Position numbers and translations under genes: made by a program. A stretch of DNA of 64,000 nucleotides from a virus. The notes under the pieces were generated by a model. The model was not told where the DNA came from and did no database searches. It was given only the letters and a program-made list of their open reading frames with translations. Numbering within the stretch: position 1 is the first letter of the stretch; every line of letters starts with the position of its first letter. Where the stretch lies: the IMG/VR virus record IMGVR_UViG_3300027728_001610, positions 30,809 through 94,808 of that record. One strand, written 5' to 3'. Shown here piece after piece: positions 40,747-49,140 of the stretch.

Positions 40747-42930
40747 GTGAAAATAAATTTATTATATATTACTCCACATTTATCTACTGGCGGAATGCCT
40801 CAATTTGTTTTGAAAAGAATTCAATCTTTATCTAATAATTTTAATATAAAACTTGTTGAATATTCTTTTTTTGGTGACAAATATGTCGTTCAAAGAAATA
40901 AAATAATTGATATTATTGGTAGAGATAATTTTTATTCATTGGGTGATACAAATGACATTGAAAAAAAATATCAAGTTATTGATATACTTAAACAAAATAA
41001 AATAGACATTGTTCATATCGAAGAAATATCTGAAGGTTTTGAAAGTTTTAACAAAATACCAACTACCATATTAAATGAATTATATAACAATAACAGGACA
41101 TGGAAAATTGTTGAAACTTGCCACAATGTTTGGTTCAACCCAAAAAAAAGAAAATTTCATCCTGATTCATATTTGTTTGTAACTCCTTATCATTTAAAAA
41201 CATTTGAAACTGAAAATGTTTATAAAGAAGTTTTGGAATATCCAATCGAAAACAAAAAACCTTCACTTGTTGAAAAATTAGAATCAAGAGTCAATTTGAA
41301 TTTTGATTTGAAAAAAATTCATGTTTTGAATGTTGGATTATGGACGGAAGGAAAAAACCAAAAAGAATCAATTGAAGTCGCTCGAGTTTTAGAACAGACG
41401 CACCCTTATTTACATTTTCATTTTGTTGGAAACAAGGCTGAAAACTTCGAATCTTATTGGAAGCCTTTAATGGATAATTTGCCATCAAATGTTACAATTT
41501 GGGGTGAAAGAAATGATGTTGATTCTTTTATGATTGCGTCAGATATTTTAATGTTTAATTCAACTTATGAATGTAATCCGTTGGTTTTGAAAGAATCGAT
41601 TTCTTATGGTTTAAAAATTATAGCAAGAAACTTACCACAATATATGGCAATTTTCGATAAATATATAACACCAATATCTGATAACAATATTATACATATT
41701 TCTAATTTATTAGTTGATGTAACGAAGTCTAAAACATCTTATATGGTTGAGTATGATAATAGTTTTTCAAAAAAGTTAATTGACTATTATTTTAATGTTC
41801 AAAATTTAAAATTTCAAAAAAATAATCTACATCAAAAAGAAATTAACATAAATCACCATTTTGTTTTAAATCCATTTATAGAAATACTAACTAATGATAA
41901 TTCAATATATGAAGTTAATTTTTATGATGATAATCATAATAGAGTTTATACAAATAAAATAAAAAACAATTCTTGGGTTAAATTATATCGACAATATTAC
42001 ACAAAGTGGAAAACAGAAATAAAAGAAAACGGTCAGGTTATTTTTTTTGATGATTTAAATTTAGAAAACAAACGAGTTTATATTTCTTTTGAATCAAAAT
42101 CTTTGGGGGACACATTGGCTTGGATTCCATACTGCGAAGAGTTTAGAAAAAAACATAATTGCAAACTTATTGTTTCGACTTTTTTAAATGATTTATTTGT
42201 TTATAGGTATCCCGAAATTGAATTTGTTGAGCCAGGAAGTCCTGTTTTGAATGTATTTTTGCAGTATCAATTAGGTTGGTTTTATAATCAAAATAATGAA
42301 TTTGATTCTAATAGACATCCTAATGACTTTAAACTACAACCTCTACAAAAAACTGCAACAGATATATTAGGTTTAGAGTATGAAGAAATAAGACCAAGAC
42401 TTAACCTTCCTAAGGTTTCAAAAAAGAAAAAAGTTGGCATTGGGTTTCATTCAACAGCTCAGGCCAAATATTGGAACAATCCAAATGGTTGGCAAGAAGT
42501 TGTTGATTATTTAACATCTAAAGGGTATGAATGTATGATTTACTCTAAAGAAGGTGATGGATACATGGGAAATAATTATCCAAAAGGAGTTACCATATTT
42601 AGTGGTGGTAATTTAAAAGAAGTAATAGGTGATTTATTGAGTTGTGAATTTTTTATAGGTTTAGGTTCAGGACTTTCATGGTTAGCTTGGGCTTGTAAGT
42701 TACCGGTAGTTCTCATTTCGGGATTTAGTGAAAAATTCGCTGAAACAAAATTAGATACGTATCGAGTTATTAACGAAGATGTATGTCATGGATGTTTTAA
42801 TAAAGAAAGATTAAATGCTGGTGATTGGAATTGGTGCCCATTACATAAAGGAACTGAACGACAATTTGAATGCACAAAAAAAGTTAATTCTGAAATGGTA
42901 ATTGAAAAAATAAAAAGTTTTATTCGTTAA
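40747..42930 (+). CDS. Fusion of GT4 glycosyltransferase and TibC-like heptosyltransferase
   Basis: 727 residues starting at GTG (40747); the ATG two nt earlier is followed directly by TGA. Residues 1-~340 are a GT-B/GT4 enzyme (YITPHLSTGGMPQFVLKRIQ, VLNVGLWTEGKNQKESIEVA, FNSTYECNPLVLKESISYGL). Residues ~430-727 resemble bacterial autotransporter heptosyltransferases of the TibC type: SFESKSLGDTLAWIPYCEEF, KKVGIGFHSTAQAKYWNNP, FIGLGSGLSWLAWACKLPVV, and a four-Cys end (C680, C683, C697, C709) like the TibC iron finger. The product probably adds sugars to a virion or host surface protein; the low-complexity Ser/Thr fibre gene just downstream is a candidate acceptor. Confidence 0.75.
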   Translation: MKINLLYITPHLSTGGMPQFVLKRIQSLSNNFNIKLVEYSFFGDKYVVQRNKIIDIIGRDNFYSLGDTNDIEKKYQVIDILKQNKIDIVHIEEISEGFESFNKIPTTILNELYNNNRTWKIVETCHNVWFNPKKRKFHPDSYLFVTPYHLKTFETENVYKEVLEYPIENKKPSLVEKLESRVNLNFDLKKIHVLNVGLWTEGKNQKESIEVARVLEQTHPYLHFHFVGNKAENFESYWKPLMDNLPSNVTIWGERNDVDSFMIASDILMFNSTYECNPLVLKESISYGLKIIARNLPQYMAIFDKYITPISDNNIIHISNLLVDVTKSKTSYMVEYDNSFSKKLIDYYFNVQNLKFQKNNLHQKEININHHFVLNPFIEILTNDNSIYEVNFYDDNHNRVYTNKIKNNSWVKLYRQYYTKWKTEIKENGQVIFFDDLNLENKRVYISFESKSLGDTLAWIPYCEEFRKKHNCKLIVSTFLNDLFVYRYPEIEFVEPGSPVLNVFLQYQLGWFYNQNNEFDSNRHPNDFKLQPLQKTATDILGLEYEEIRPRLNLPKVSKKKKVGIGFHSTAQAKYWNNPNGWQEVVDYLTSKGYECMIYSKEGDGYMGNNYPKGVTIFSGGNLKEVIGDLLSCEFFIGLGSGLSWLAWACKLPVVLISGFSEKFAETKLDTYRVINEDVCHGCFNKERLNAGDWNWCPLHKGTERQFECTKKVNSEMVIEKIKSFIR

Positions 42931-43054
42931 AATTAACTAATTCTATTGGTACACAGATTATTCCCTGTTCTGTAAAAATGTGAATAAATATATCATCCAC
43001 AGGTTCCCATTTTTCAAAAATATAAGTAATTCCATTAACTGTGACGTTATTCAT
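42920..43054 (-). CDS. Small hypothetical protein downstream of the fibre gene (44 aa)
   Basis: The ATG (43054-43052) overlaps the stop of the collagen-like fibre gene (ATGAATAA), so translation is probably coupled. The product begins MNNVTVNGITYIFEKWEPVD and ends VPIELVNFNE. It overlaps the convergent glycosyltransferase gene by 11 nt. No family recognised; a fibre chaperone or small tail component would fit the position. Confidence 0.5.
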   Translation of the reverse strand: MNNVTVNGITYIFEKWEPVDDIFIHIFTEQGIICVPIELVNFNE

Positions 43055-45206
43055 ATATTTGGACAATTACTCTTTTATGACCTAAATTGTCGGGGGTTGT
43101 AGTTGAGTTTTGAACCGCGAATAATAAATAATTATCAATCGCAGGATTAAATGAAACTAAAGTTCTTGTCCCTGATGTTAAATCAGTACTTATCCCGTTT
43201 GATGGATTATATACATATAAGTTAGTTTCATCAAAAAAGAAATTCCTCTCAAATCGTTGTATATAAACCGATGAGTTCATTGCTCCGGCGGTTCCCATTA
43301 ATGTCGCGCCCGATAAACTATTAGTTGTATTTATATAAATCCTACCCGTTGATGTGGTAGAACCCGAAGTTTTAGTTAGTAAATTACGAATATAAATCGA
43401 GTTATTAGTTGAAATGGTGTTTGCAGGTATCAATACGGTTGCACTAATTTGATTGGAAGTACCAATTAGATTTCTACCCACAACACTTGATAAAGTCCTT
43501 GGGTCAGAATTTATATTTCCTGAACCAAGTAAAGTGACATTATTCAATGTCTTTATGTTAGTTCCACTTAACAATGTATCCTGTTTGTCATCTAATGCAT
43601 CTTGTAAGTCAGTCTGTGAACTAATCGTTCCTGTTATTGACCCCCATGTAGTCCCACTTGACGATGTTCCACTAGTACCATCAGTGCCCGATGTTCCCGA
43701 TGAACTCATTAATTGCCAATAAAGTGGTCCATCTCCATCATCTGGATTGATGTCATAATTTGTCTGTATACATATGTAAGAACTACCATTAAAGAATATA
43801 ACATCGTTTACTTGATATGTTGTGGTGTTGTTCCAATTTCCTGTCCAATTAAAAGATGTTCCATCATCACCAGCTTGAGACATTAAAGCCCAACTACTAT
43901 TAAGTGGAGGTGGTGGAGTTCCTAAATTACCATTTGTTAATGAAATGTAAGAACTACCATCATACTCAACAACATCATTAATGTTGTAAGTGACTGCAAA
44001 GTTCCATGAACCATTCCAATTAAAAGACAAACCACTAGTTCCATCTGTTCCTGACGTTCCGTCAATTCCATTAATACCTGAAGTTCCATCTGTTCCTGAC
44101 GTTCCCGATTGTGACATTAACCCCCAAGCAGTTGGGCTTCCAGGTGGTAGATTACCAATATTACCATTGATTAATGAAATGTAGGAACTTCCATTAAACT
44201 CAACCGAATCGTTTACATTATAAGAAATTGTAAAATTCCAAGACCCGTTCCAAAAAATTGAGATTCCATCTGTACCAGACGTTCCGTCAATTCCACTAGT
44301 CCCATCTGTTCCTGACGTTCCGTCAATTCCATTAATACCTGAAGTTCCATCTGTTCCATTAACACCTGAAGTTCCATCTGTTCCTGACGTTCCGTCAATA
44401 CCATTAACACCTGACGTTCCGTCAATTCCATTAATACCGCTAGTTCCGCTTGAACCTGAAGTTCCATCGGTGCCAGAAGTTCCACTACTACCACTTGTCC
44501 CGTTTGTTCCCGATGAACCTGATGTTCCATCTGTACCACTAGACCCATTGGTTCCATTAGTTCCGCTTGAACCGCTAGTTCCATTGGTTCCTGAAGAGCC
44601 GCTAGTTCCGTTAGTTCCCGATGACCCCGATGTTCCATCTGTACCTGAACTACCACTTGAACCCGAACTTCCTGACGTACCATTAGTTCCCGATGAGCCG
44701 TTTGTACCACTACTACCACTCGAACCTGAACTACCATTGGTTCCATTTGTACCACTACTACCTGATGTTCCATCTGCACCACCACTTCCTGATGTTCCGT
44801 CCGTACCAGAAGACCCTGATGTACCTGAACTTCCATTAGCCCCATTTGTACCGCTAGTTCCGTCCGTACCGGATGAACCATTAGTCCCATTTAACCCACT
44901 ACTTCCCGAGGTTCCACTACTTCCATTTGTACCATTAGTACCTGAACTTCCACTAGTTCCAGATGAACCACTTGAACCATTAGTCCCGTTTATACCACTA
45001 GACCCATTTGTTCCTGAAGTACCATTTGTACCGCTTGTGCCGTTAGTGCCTGATGTACCACTACCACCTCCACCACCTGAAGTTAATATTGTATTTCCAT
45101 TTTCATCCACACCCAAAAGATTCACGGATGAACCACTTGATAGGCCTAAAAACTGTATTGTTCGACCACGGTTTACAATTAAATCTATGTATTTTTTCTT
45201 CAACAT
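43047..45206 (-). CDS. Collagen-like tail fibre protein (719 aa)
   Basis: Residues 1-~45 form an N-terminal attachment region. They are followed by ~260 residues of Gly-X-Y triplets (GTSGTNGSSG-type), a collagen-like shaft. Three related ~60-residue modules follow (pattern WNGSWNFTISYNVNDSVEFN, GSSYISL, W-x-LMS), each resembling small carbohydrate-binding modules with W..Y..ND.V.F/Y.GSSY. The C-terminal ~190 residues form a receptor-binding-type tip. It is the best candidate receptor-binding fibre in the window. Its shaft is unusually Ser/Thr/Asn-rich, hence a possible glycosylation target. Confidence 0.75.
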   Translation of the reverse strand: MLKKKYIDLIVNRGRTIQFLGLSSGSSVNLLGVDENGNTILTSGGGGGSGTSGTNGTSGTNGTSGTNGSSGINGTNGSSGSSGTSGSSGTNGTNGSSGTSGSSGLNGTNGSSGTDGTSGTNGANGSSGTSGSSGTDGTSGSGGADGTSGSSGTNGTNGSSGSSGSSGTNGSSGTNGTSGSSGSSGSSGTDGTSGSSGTNGTSGSSGTNGTSGSSGTNGTNGSSGTDGTSGSSGTNGTSGSSGTSGTDGTSGSSGTSGINGIDGTSGVNGIDGTSGTDGTSGVNGTDGTSGINGIDGTSGTDGTSGIDGTSGTDGISIFWNGSWNFTISYNVNDSVEFNGSSYISLINGNIGNLPPGSPTAWGLMSQSGTSGTDGTSGINGIDGTSGTDGTSGLSFNWNGSWNFAVTYNINDVVEYDGSSYISLTNGNLGTPPPPLNSSWALMSQAGDDGTSFNWTGNWNNTTTYQVNDVIFFNGSSYICIQTNYDINPDDGDGPLYWQLMSSSGTSGTDGTSGTSSSGTTWGSITGTISSQTDLQDALDDKQDTLLSGTNIKTLNNVTLLGSGNINSDPRTLSSVVGRNLIGTSNQISATVLIPANTISTNNSIYIRNLLTKTSGSTTSTGRIYINTTNSLSGATLMGTAGAMNSSVYIQRFERNFFFDETNLYVYNPSNGISTDLTSGTRTLVSFNPAIDNYLLFAVQNSTTTPDNLGHKRVIVQIYE
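44260..45075. repeat. Collagen-like Gly-X-Y coding repeat
   Basis: Imperfect 9/18-bp units encode GTSGSSGTNG-like triplets on the minus strand over ~800 bp. Long open frames on the plus strand (PLVPLVP-type) are shadows of this repeat. Confidence 0.85.
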
Positions 45207-45209
45207 TAT

Positions 45210-45566
45210 TTATCGACAACAAAAATTGATATCAGATATTGATTCTGTTATATTAACATATAATCTTTCTTTTAATGGTATTTCTATCAATCCTTGACTA
45301 TTTGTTATAAAAAACGAACCCTCAAATCTACCAGTATCCGATGTGTTTCTTTTTGTAAATTGGTAATATACCGTTTTTTCAGTAGAGTCATAAATGCAAG
45401 TACCTCTTGCAACCTTATAAACGTTTGTTTCAACATTTACCATAGAAAAAAAAATGGTTGCACCGCTTAATAAATCATCTTTTAGATTATAACTTGTTCT
45501 ACCATCTTTAAAAATATCAAGACTTAAAACGGGTAAAGTTGCATTTTTTCGAATAAAAAACTCCAT
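45210..45566 (-). CDS. Conserved tail-type protein (118 aa)
   Basis: 118 residues, beta-rich: MEFFIRKNATLPVLSLDIFK, GATIFFSMVNVETNVYKV, VYYQFTKRNTSDTGRFEGSF, LKERLYVNITESI. This pattern (FSM near one third, YQF-T-x-x-T-x-x-x-G-x-F-x-G-x-F) recurs in small phage tail/fibre-associated proteins, though I cannot name the family. It lies 3 nt upstream of the fibre gene in the same operon, so it may be an adaptor for the fibre. Late-type motif TATTTATC lies 3 nt before the ATG. Confidence 0.6.
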   Translation of the reverse strand: MEFFIRKNATLPVLSLDIFKDGRTSYNLKDDLLSGATIFFSMVNVETNVYKVARGTCIYDSTEKTVYYQFTKRNTSDTGRFEGSFFITNSQGLIEIPLKERLYVNITESISDINFCCR

Positions 45567-45569
45567 ACT

Positions 45570-45577
45570 GATAAATA
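45570..45577 (-). promoter_or_regulatory. TATTTATC variant of the late-type motif
   Basis: TATTTATC on the minus strand, 3 nt before the ATG at 45566; one base off the common form but at the same spacing. Confidence 0.4.
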
Positions 45578-45587
45578 GTCCATATAA

Positions 45588-45615
45588 GAAAAGGTGTCCT
45601 CTCGGACACCTTCCT
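45588..45615 (-). terminator. Rho-independent terminator
   Basis: A 9-bp stem AAGGTGTCC / GGACACCTT with a 4-nt loop followed by a T-rich tract on the minus strand. It lies ~100 nt after the stop of the MORN-repeat gene. Confidence 0.8.
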
Positions 45616-45716
45616 TAGATACGAAACACCCCCTTTTCTTTAAAAGTTTATGAAATCTTTTTTTAATTAGACTTCTTGTTGTTTTTATTTGATTGTGACA
45701 ACATACACAATATTTT

Positions 45717-48248
45717 TTATAAAAATGTATTCACGATATCCAAAAAGGAATCTTGAACCATTAAACTATCGTATCCTGATTTAATTAATTTTCTTTTTTC
45801 TAATTGCAATTCTAAAAGAAATGTTTTATTTCCAACATCATCTCTTTCTATTAAAGACTCAACGACAAAATCAAATCTATTATTTATTAATTCTTTTTCA
45901 ACTAACATTTTAGATTTCATTTCTTTTTGTTCAGTTATGATATTCTTTATTTTGTCGTTCAATTTATAAATATTTGCGTTTTCTTGAATTTGTAAGTTTA
46001 ACTCTAAAAATTCTAAATTTGGTGACACATTTGTTAATTGTTTAATATAATCTTTTGTTTTTCTTGATAATTTTTTAAAAATTCTAGCATGACAACTTTT
46101 TATTTTTTCTTTTTCTTTTTTCAACATGTTTTTGTCTATGTCGTCAATTGATGTGGTTTTTCTATAAAGAGAAACATAAGTTTGGTAATACTTTTCAACA
46201 ATGTCTTCACATTCTTTTTCTGTTAGTGATGTAGTAGTAGTTGGCGATGTTGAAGTTGTTGGTGATGTAGTGGTTGGTGATGTTGTAGTTGTTGGTGATG
46301 TAGATGTAGTATTTTGTAAGTCTAAAATTGTTTTTTTATATTCATCTTCTGATATTTCAGTAAAAGTTTTTCCATATTCCTCCATATCGGTAACACCTAA
46401 ACGACCCTTACCATTAAAAACATATTTTTTATCTTTTGTTGAAAACATATAAAGGGAATACACTGGTGGAAATTCTACTTTTAAAACATAATTTTCATTT
46501 TTATAATATTGGTCATCTTGTAATTCATCATATCTAACCGTTTTACCTTGAGGGTATGTTGTGGATGTGTTTTCCGGAGTTGAAATTATGTTTTTATATT
46601 CATCTTCAGTAATTTTAGTGAAAAACTCACCAATTTCTTTTTTAATATTTTTTTGGCGATGAATATAATATTTGATTCCTTGTGGTCCGACTTCACCTAA
46701 ATATTTTTTTTTCTTTATTGAATAAAGATAACACAATAATCCAAAAGCTTCTATTATTTTAATTAAATAGTTATCGTTTTTATAAAATTTTGGACCCTCC
46801 AAATTATCATAATCAACAACATCACCAATCGACTCATTAATTAATTTTTTGTTATAAACATTACCTTCTTTTTGTAAAAAGGACAAGAAATCTTTTTTGG
46901 ACATTATTATTGTAAATTCTAAATTATCTTCATTTTTTAATCTAAATTCATACTTTGGTGATTTAGAAAAAATAAATTTTGTATCAACAGTTAATATGTA
47001 TTCACCAACCTCAACGTTTTCAAACTCAAAAAAACCATTTTCATTGGCCTTAGTTTCATAAACAATGCTTTTAATATTTTTGTTTTGAAGTTTTACTGTT
47101 GGTAATATTTTTTTAATATTTTTTTTAGCCCTTTCTATTTTATCCTTATACTCACTTTTTATTTCTTGTGTTCTATCCGTATTTTCAGGATTTTTAAGTT
47201 CCAAATCCATTTTAGTTTTTAATGTAGGAACTCTACTTGCAATATATGATAAAGATTGAAGTGGTTTACCTTCATATGTATTTATTAAACCAGTTTTAAC
47301 TATTGAATCTAAACCTTTATCTTCAACGCCCAAAACGGAACCCACAACACTTCCTGATTTAAACATACCTTTTAATCTTGTCCCTGTTGTTAGATTTGAA
47401 TAAACATCTGTCACTCTTGGTCTTTCATTATTATATTTAACCAAATCGTCAATTGTTTTATCTATTGTTTTAACTTTGTATGTTGATGTTAAATCATCTA
47501 CTTTAACTGTTTCGAATTCACCTTTATAAACTGACCCGTTTTGGAATGTCATAGTACCTTCACCTTCTATTTTACCTTCATAAAATTCACCTTCATATTT
47601 ATCACCATTATCAAAAACTATTTTTCCATTACCTTCAGGTAAACCATCACTAAAATTACCTGTATATGTGAATTGGTCATCGTGGAAATTTGGTCTTAGT
47701 GGTGATATGTAAATTTCATCTGCGACTTCAGAAGAAATATTAGATAAAGTTCCTTTACCTTCGAATTTTCCGTTTTTAAAATTTCCAATATAATATCCTT
47801 CCTCACTTTTTAATTCACCCTCACCATTTTGACAATCACCATTCAAACAATCAAGAGAGTTTACTGATGTTGTGGTTGTTGTTAGTTCATCAGGTAAAAA
47901 ATCTTTCACCGATACTAAACCGGCTACTAATTTATCATAATCTTCTTTAGTAATTTCTTTGAATTTTGTTCCGTACCGATGGAAATCTTTTTTAAAAAAA
48001 GTATAGTATTTTACAGTATTGTTATTTGTTATAAATTTCTTATTGCTCAAGTCGTATAGATATAATTTATATGCAGTATCATCAACCTCAGTTGAAATAA
48101 TATTCACCACATATCCTTTACTGACATAATACTTACCGGCTTCCAAATTATCAAAATTAACCATATCACCATATGATTCATTAAGCAATTTATGAAGTTT
48201 AAGAATATTATTTCTTTCTTGTTCTGATATTATGAACTTTCTACTCAT
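45717..48248 (-). CDS. Leader-bearing protein with MORN repeats (843 aa)
   Basis: The N-terminus FIISEQERNNILKLHKLLNE then S is the ISESEKQRIL-type leader with an L-N-E site after residue ~24. A ~70-residue module (GDMVNFDNLEAGKYYVSKGY...) occurs three times, at the N-terminus and twice after residue ~480. Residues ~140-260 contain MORN repeats (GYYIGNFKNGKFEGKGTL, YTGNFSDGLPEGNGKI, YEGEFYEGKIEGEGTM). A TSPTTTT linker and a charged helical C-terminus follow. MORN repeats often bind lipids or proteins, so this may be an internal protein that acts at the host membrane after ejection. That role is inference. Confidence 0.6.
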   Translation of the reverse strand: MSRKFIISEQERNNILKLHKLLNESYGDMVNFDNLEAGKYYVSKGYVVNIISTEVDDTAYKLYLYDLSNKKFITNNNTVKYYTFFKKDFHRYGTKFKEITKEDYDKLVAGLVSVKDFLPDELTTTTTSVNSLDCLNGDCQNGEGELKSEEGYYIGNFKNGKFEGKGTLSNISSEVADEIYISPLRPNFHDDQFTYTGNFSDGLPEGNGKIVFDNGDKYEGEFYEGKIEGEGTMTFQNGSVYKGEFETVKVDDLTSTYKVKTIDKTIDDLVKYNNERPRVTDVYSNLTTGTRLKGMFKSGSVVGSVLGVEDKGLDSIVKTGLINTYEGKPLQSLSYIASRVPTLKTKMDLELKNPENTDRTQEIKSEYKDKIERAKKNIKKILPTVKLQNKNIKSIVYETKANENGFFEFENVEVGEYILTVDTKFIFSKSPKYEFRLKNEDNLEFTIIMSKKDFLSFLQKEGNVYNKKLINESIGDVVDYDNLEGPKFYKNDNYLIKIIEAFGLLCYLYSIKKKKYLGEVGPQGIKYYIHRQKNIKKEIGEFFTKITEDEYKNIISTPENTSTTYPQGKTVRYDELQDDQYYKNENYVLKVEFPPVYSLYMFSTKDKKYVFNGKGRLGVTDMEEYGKTFTEISEDEYKKTILDLQNTTSTSPTTTTSPTTTSPTTSTSPTTTTSLTEKECEDIVEKYYQTYVSLYRKTTSIDDIDKNMLKKEKEKIKSCHARIFKKLSRKTKDYIKQLTNVSPNLEFLELNLQIQENANIYKLNDKIKNIITEQKEMKSKMLVEKELINNRFDFVVESLIERDDVGNKTFLLELQLEKRKLIKSGYDSLMVQDSFLDIVNTFL

Positions 48249-48254
48249 CTATAA

Positions 48255-48262
48255 AATAAATA
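48255..48262 (-). promoter_or_regulatory. TATTTATT late-type motif
   Basis: TATTTATT on the minus strand, 6 nt before the ATG of the MORN-repeat gene. Confidence 0.45.
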
Positions 48263-48275
48263 TTTTAAAAAAGTA

Positions 48276-49139
48276 TTAAATGTGAAAAATACCAAATTTT
48301 CCATCAAATCTTTGGTTGCAGTCTTCCAAAAATCCTTCAACAGTTTCTTTTGATAATTGTGATAAACTCAAATCTCTTTTTGTAAAATACAATGTTCTAC
48401 AAAATCCACGATTTATTTCAATATCATTTTTTTGTGATTTTAAACTACCAAAAAACTCTTTTGTCGGTTTGAGTTTATAAATTTCTATTTTGTCAGAAAA
48501 TGCCGAATTTATAAAACTTTTTGTAAAGTATTTTGCAACTTCTTGTGGTGGCATTTCAGTTGTCCAACCTTTTGAAATTTTTTCTTTAACCTTTTGTTTA
48601 ATCCGAACTGGTAGTTGTTCCAATCCTTTTTTTTCGTTGATTTTAAGAACGTTTATTGCTTCCTGTTCTTTTTTTTTTAGACCCTCCTCAGGTCTCGTCT
48701 CAACTTTTTTTTCTTTATCTTCAGGTTCTTTTTTATGAAGGTCCATATTGGCCAACTCTCTTTTGTTAAAGTCACCTTTAACTAAAAACCAGTTTCCATT
48801 GGTTGGTCTTGAAACAGACCAAATTTCCATTTCACCTCTGTCCTCACGAAGAATCTTTAATACGTTAATCAATCCAACAAATTCTGTTGACTCTATAAGA
48901 TGTGCCAAATCCTTTGTAAAAAGAATTCTTACAACATTTTCGTGTGTATCAACAACAGCCCTTACAAAGGCATCGTCTTCATCGTATTTTTTTCTGTAAT
49001 GGTCAATTCTATCCATCACATCTTCCATTTTAATTTTAACATCTTTATACTCCGCATTATCCTCATCATATGATTGGAATTTGAAAGTATCTTTCCAGTG
49101 TTTAAAATTATCTTCTCCGAATTTAGTTCTTGGTTTCAT
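48276..49139 (-). CDS. Hypothetical protein (287 aa)
   Basis: No family recognised. It starts MKPRTKFGEDNFKHWKDTFK and is charged throughout, with a lysine/glutamate-rich central linker (KKEPEDKEKKVETRPEEGLK) joining two globular halves. It lies 1 nt downstream of the 846-aa gene in the same operon and has no leader of its own; it may be a partner of that protein. Confidence 0.5.
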   Translation of the reverse strand: MKPRTKFGEDNFKHWKDTFKFQSYDEDNAEYKDVKIKMEDVMDRIDHYRKKYDEDDAFVRAVVDTHENVVRILFTKDLAHLIESTEFVGLINVLKILREDRGEMEIWSVSRPTNGNWFLVKGDFNKRELANMDLHKKEPEDKEKKVETRPEEGLKKKEQEAINVLKINEKKGLEQLPVRIKQKVKEKISKGWTTEMPPQEVAKYFTKSFINSAFSDKIEIYKLKPTKEFFGSLKSQKNDIEINRGFCRTLYFTKRDLSLSQLSKETVEGFLEDCNQRFDGKFGIFHI

Positions 49140-49140
49140 A

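Noticed and set aside
44260-45297. Long plus-strand open frames (PLVPLVP-type, 275 aa)
   Set aside because: They are mirror images of the Gly-X-Y repeat of the fibre gene; no promoter, start context or family support.
45567-45716. Open minus-strand frame with YCVCCHNQIK between the MORN gene and the tail gene
   Set aside because: It has no start codon, overlaps the upstream stop out of frame, and a strong terminator hairpin lies inside it. Two Cys pairs make it mildly curious but not a supported gene.
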